From Ophiothrix spiculata (lineage: Eukaryota; Echinodermata; Ophiuroidea; Amphilepidida; Ophiotrichidae): a stretch of DNA of 22,353 nucleotides. This document shows, piece by piece, positions 19,408 through 22,353 of this stretch. Where the stretch lies: assembly GCA_000969725.1 (NCBI GenBank), contig JXSR01S043137.1. The stretch is one strand, 5' to 3'. Position 1 is the first letter of the stretch. Every line of letters starts with the position of its first letter. A program made the translations under genes and the position numbers. The notes under the pieces were generated by a model, which saw only the letters and a program-made list of their open reading frames with translations, was not told where the DNA came from and searched no databases.

Positions 19408-20697
19408 GTATTGATGGTGAATCCAATTATTATTTTTCTAATGGATCTCTAACAACAATTACAACCACTTTTTTGGCTTTGGATTAAGACAGTTCTACAA
19501 TATATGGCTGTCCAGTATGATGACAAAATAAATTGGCCATCTAGATATGGACAATATGCAGGTGTGCTGCCATAGGGAAAGACAACATCAATTTATTTAC
19601 TTGGACATGATTTATTACAACATACAATTCTCTGAGAGCTCAAGAGACAGACACATTCATCTTATGATAGAATTGATGACTAGAGATGACGTCCATCCGA
19701 AGGAGAAAAAAAGTCTAAAATTTAGACTTCCTGATATTTCTTTTTTTTGTTGAAAATATCAGTGTTATATATGTTTTGTGAAGGTTGTCACAAAAATCTA
19801 CAAACAAGAGTTTGTGTCTCTGAAGATTGTTCACTTGTGGTTGTTGATCTCAGCAAATTGGTACAAAGTCACGTCATTTATTTTATTTTTTATTTAAATG
19901 CATAAATCAAAGAAATAAACAAGAATAATGGAAAGTACAAAGTCTTTATTTGCAGTATTGTTAGCAAAAAGTACACACAAAATGTATATACATTTATTGC
20001 TTTTTTTCTCCAAAATTGAGAGGAGAGAAGAACATTTAAAAACTGTGAAATTAAAAGACACCATCAAATGCCGTGCTTCTGTGCTGAGACTTGATCAACA
20101 TGCCACCATGGTACTTACATGTGCAAGTGTTGTTAAGTATGCATATGATTCAGATTGCATTTCTATCAACACCTAATCATAGAAGCATATCAAGTATGAT
20201 AAAGAGTACACTCTGACAAAAATTGGATATGAATGTTAATGAAGAATACCATCAATAGCATAATAATGGTTATGCCCCTATGGTATAACCTACATTATCA
20301 GAGCAAATAAAATACACCCCTTCCCCGGGGTCTGCCATAAGGGTGTTAACAGCTTTAATTTTGATATTGAATTGTATATGGAAGGCCAAATCAATTGCCA
20401 AAGGTAACTTATGATTCACACCTAATTAGTTTCAAAGTCTATTCATTGTTGAGAAGGATGTTAGGCCTTTAACATTGTCATTGTTATTTAGACCAATGAG
20501 ATTTCACCTCCTTTGTTGTTGAAAATCAATTTATTGTTCAAGCAACTGAATTTTAGTTTTATCTTCATAATAATTTCTGCCACGGATGAAATAGGTTGTT
20601 GTTTTGGAAAGAAATCAAAAATGGTTTCTGTATGTAGATATTGACAACAGCGAATTACATAGGGCATTTCAAGTTTAAATATGATTCTGTCATTTAG
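19408..20697. other. Single-copy stretch, no supported gene
   Basis: Plus-strand open segments at 19547-19753 and 19928-20176 have an ATG but no acceptor, domain or compositional support. A stem-loop with a 9-bp stem (one G-T pair) is at 20268-20290 (GGTTATGCC...GGTATAACC). The small G+C-rich patch CCCCTTCCCCGGGG near 20317-20330 stands out from background. No RNA gene is recognised. Confidence 0.5.
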
Positions 20698-21106
20698 TAT
20701 GAACACTTATAACAATGCAGTAAAGGATGGGAAAGCAACGTTGTTTATTCAACTTCAAGTTTACATTTGTTTTTTAAGTACGGATACCTACACATATTAC
20801 AATAATGGTATGATATCAACATTGTTTTTTCAACGTTAATCTACGATTTTAGCAGTCAAATATGGACAGAGATAACAATGTCATGAATGTGGGTTTCAAC
20901 GCCGGTTCTTCTATGCAATTTAACTTTATGATTTGGTAGATCAAACATGGACGTGCATTACGATGCAGCGAAAATATGTATTTCAACCACGGTTCAACAA
21001 TAATTGTAAGGATTATGTCATTTTAAATGGACATGAATAACAACGTTGGTTTGACAGTCATTCAAAGCATCAAGAAGCCCAGAAGATAATTGTCAAGTTA
21101 TCTAAA
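20698..21106 (+). repeat. Degenerate ~82-bp tandem repeat, at least five units
   Basis: Unit starts resembling ATGGACATGAATAACAACG occur at 20698, 20780, 20862, 20947 and 21027, giving spacings of 82, 82, 85 and 80 bp. Within units, a GGTTTCAAC/CGGTTC-like block and a TTTTAGNAGTCAAAT-like block recur at similar offsets. Units are strongly diverged, so this is an old array. Weaker traces may continue either side (near 20640, 21120 and 21215). The minus-strand open segment at 20488-20706 overlaps its start and is not credible. Confidence 0.6.
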
Positions 21107-21706
21107 TTGCTACAAATAAAACTGAACATTATCAACGAAGGAACATTGGAGATAGCTGTAGTCTTTGTCAGTTTTCTCATGTACAACGTGTCTAAATACA
21201 ACCATATCTAATAGTAATGGACAATTGATCAACCATTCCTTCGGTCTTGGTTCATAGCCGTCGCTGTTGTCATCACCGATACCAGATTAATTGAGAAGTG
21301 ATAAATTCAATACTGATTTGTTCAACAAAAGGTAATGTTGCATTTTCATATTTAATCGTTACATTGAGAGACAACTCTGTCCAATATTAACGTTTGTAAC
21401 ACATTTGCAGTGTGACATTGAGAGTTATAATTGATCAAATCTCAAAGTAATATCTATAGGGCCTAATAGTTTGACCGCACAGCGTGTAGATCAAAAACTA
21501 TTTCATTAATAATTTAGTAGTTCCCCCATCAAGGTTTCTCTGGTTCGAGGTTTAAGTTTTAAATAAATGCATGGAACTCTCCATATAGGTAAATGTTTTT
21601 AATTATCCTATAAAAATATGACATTATTGAAAAGTTATGGCTTACAAAATAAAGTTATGGTGCAATATGTTGCAACATTTTGTTAAAGGTACCTAGTAGG
21701 AAAATG
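21107..21706. other. Single-copy stretch, nothing recognised
   Basis: A+T-rich sequence with no open frame, inverted repeat or RNA-like structure that I could support. Confidence 0.5.
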
Positions 21707-22256
21707 GTTTCTTAAAATAATGTATATTATTAATTTGTTTACATGCTACGTTTTGCCTTATCAGGTTTTAATAACATAATAAATAGCATACATTAGTGGT
21801 ATTTGATTTAAATCAAAGGATATTTGGTAGATTTTCATTGCTCTTGATGAGAATTATTTGGAGCATTATGAAAGGTATCTTCACTTAATAAACAAGTTGT
21901 TGATTTCAATTAGACAAATGTCTTCAGTAATGGCAATGATGATATTAAATGCCAATTTATTTTTCAAGCGTATGGAGACTGGAAAAAGGTTTAGTTTCTT
22001 AAAATAAAAAATATAATTTGTTTACGCTATGTTTTGCCTAATCAGATTTTAATAACATAACAAATAGCATACATTACAGTGGATATTTGGTATATTTCAT
22101 TCCTCCTCTTGATGAGATTTATTTGGAGCATTATGGAAGGTATCTAAACTTAATAAGCAAGTTGTTTATTTCAATTGGACAAAATGTCTTCAGTAATGGC
22201 AACAATGATATTATGTGTCAATTTAAATTTCAGGCACATGGAGAAAAGAATTAGTT
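21707..22256 (+). repeat. 287-bp tandem duplication
   Basis: Unit 1 (21707-21993) and unit 2 (21994 to about 22256) share long blocks, for example TTTTAATAACATAAYAAATA, TTTATTTGGAGCATTATG-like and GTCTTCAGTAATGGCAA. The start motif AGTTTCTTAAAATAA is echoed as AGTTTTAAGG at the end of unit 2, so a third partial unit may follow. Unit 1 has ~20 extra bases that include the perfect 16-bp palindrome TTTGATTTAAATCAAA (21802-21817), absent from unit 2. Confidence 0.9.
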
Positions 22257-22353
22257 TTAAGGTTTGAAATTTATATAGTATAGCAACCAGTAGTTGGGAG
22301 TATAAGATGCTTGCAGAATGTAAAGTCTAGGTTTGCATCTTGTATTTAAAGGC

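Noticed and set aside
20488-20706. 72-codon minus-strand open frame
   Set aside because: It overlaps the start of the degenerate 82-bp repeat and has no recognisable domain or splice context.

Overview
This looks like nuclear DNA of a eukaryote, most likely a metazoan and perhaps a marine invertebrate. It is strongly A+T-rich (about two thirds by eye). It has no long open reading frame, no operon-like gene packing and no ribosome-binding-site pattern. It is dense in short inverted-repeat DNA transposons, plus a tRNA-derived SINE and simple repeats. Nothing in it gives a firm taxon. I recognise no complete gene, no structural RNA gene and no CRISPR array.

Main architecture: two tandem, same-orientation copies of a large unit. 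Copy A runs from before the window start to about 6992, and copy B from about 7148 to about 13404. In the stretches aligned by eye they are roughly 90% identical, with many small indels; the last ~300 bp (6690-6992 against 13099-13404) is clearly more diverged. Each copy serves as the empty-site control for insertions in the other. Copy A alone carries an 890-bp foldback element with TA target duplications (1831-2720) and a 1518-bp hAT-like element with an exact 8-bp target duplication (5016-6533). The hAT-like element has turned its own terminus into a decaying ~200-bp tandem array. Copy B alone carries a tRNA-derived SINE (about 7386-7590), two TTAA-flanked inverted-repeat elements sharing one TTAA (9384-9717 and 9722-9973), and a 714-bp hairpin element flanked by TTAA (11590-12303). 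Copy B also has several small fresh tandem duplications.

The right part (13405-22353) is single-copy background with more elements. These are a 263-bp TA-flanked inverted-repeat element (15251-15513), a ~670-bp element with ~25-bp inverted ends (16608-17277), a second copy of the hairpin family (17733-18444) and a 428-bp inverted-repeat element (18976-19403). There is also a hidden ~82-bp degenerate tandem repeat (20698 to about 21100) and a 287-bp tandem duplication (21707 to about 22256).

Protein-coding content is uncertain. A few open segments next to splice-acceptor-like sequence look exon-like (minus 3736-3918; plus 13099-13380, 13584-13808, 16475-16607, 17423-17602). In such A+T-rich DNA several open segments of this size are expected by chance, so they are low-confidence leads. 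The paralogous copies of two of them are frameshifted or stopped, which argues for decay if they ever were coding. The main value of the window is as a natural record of transposon insertions dated relative to a segmental duplication.
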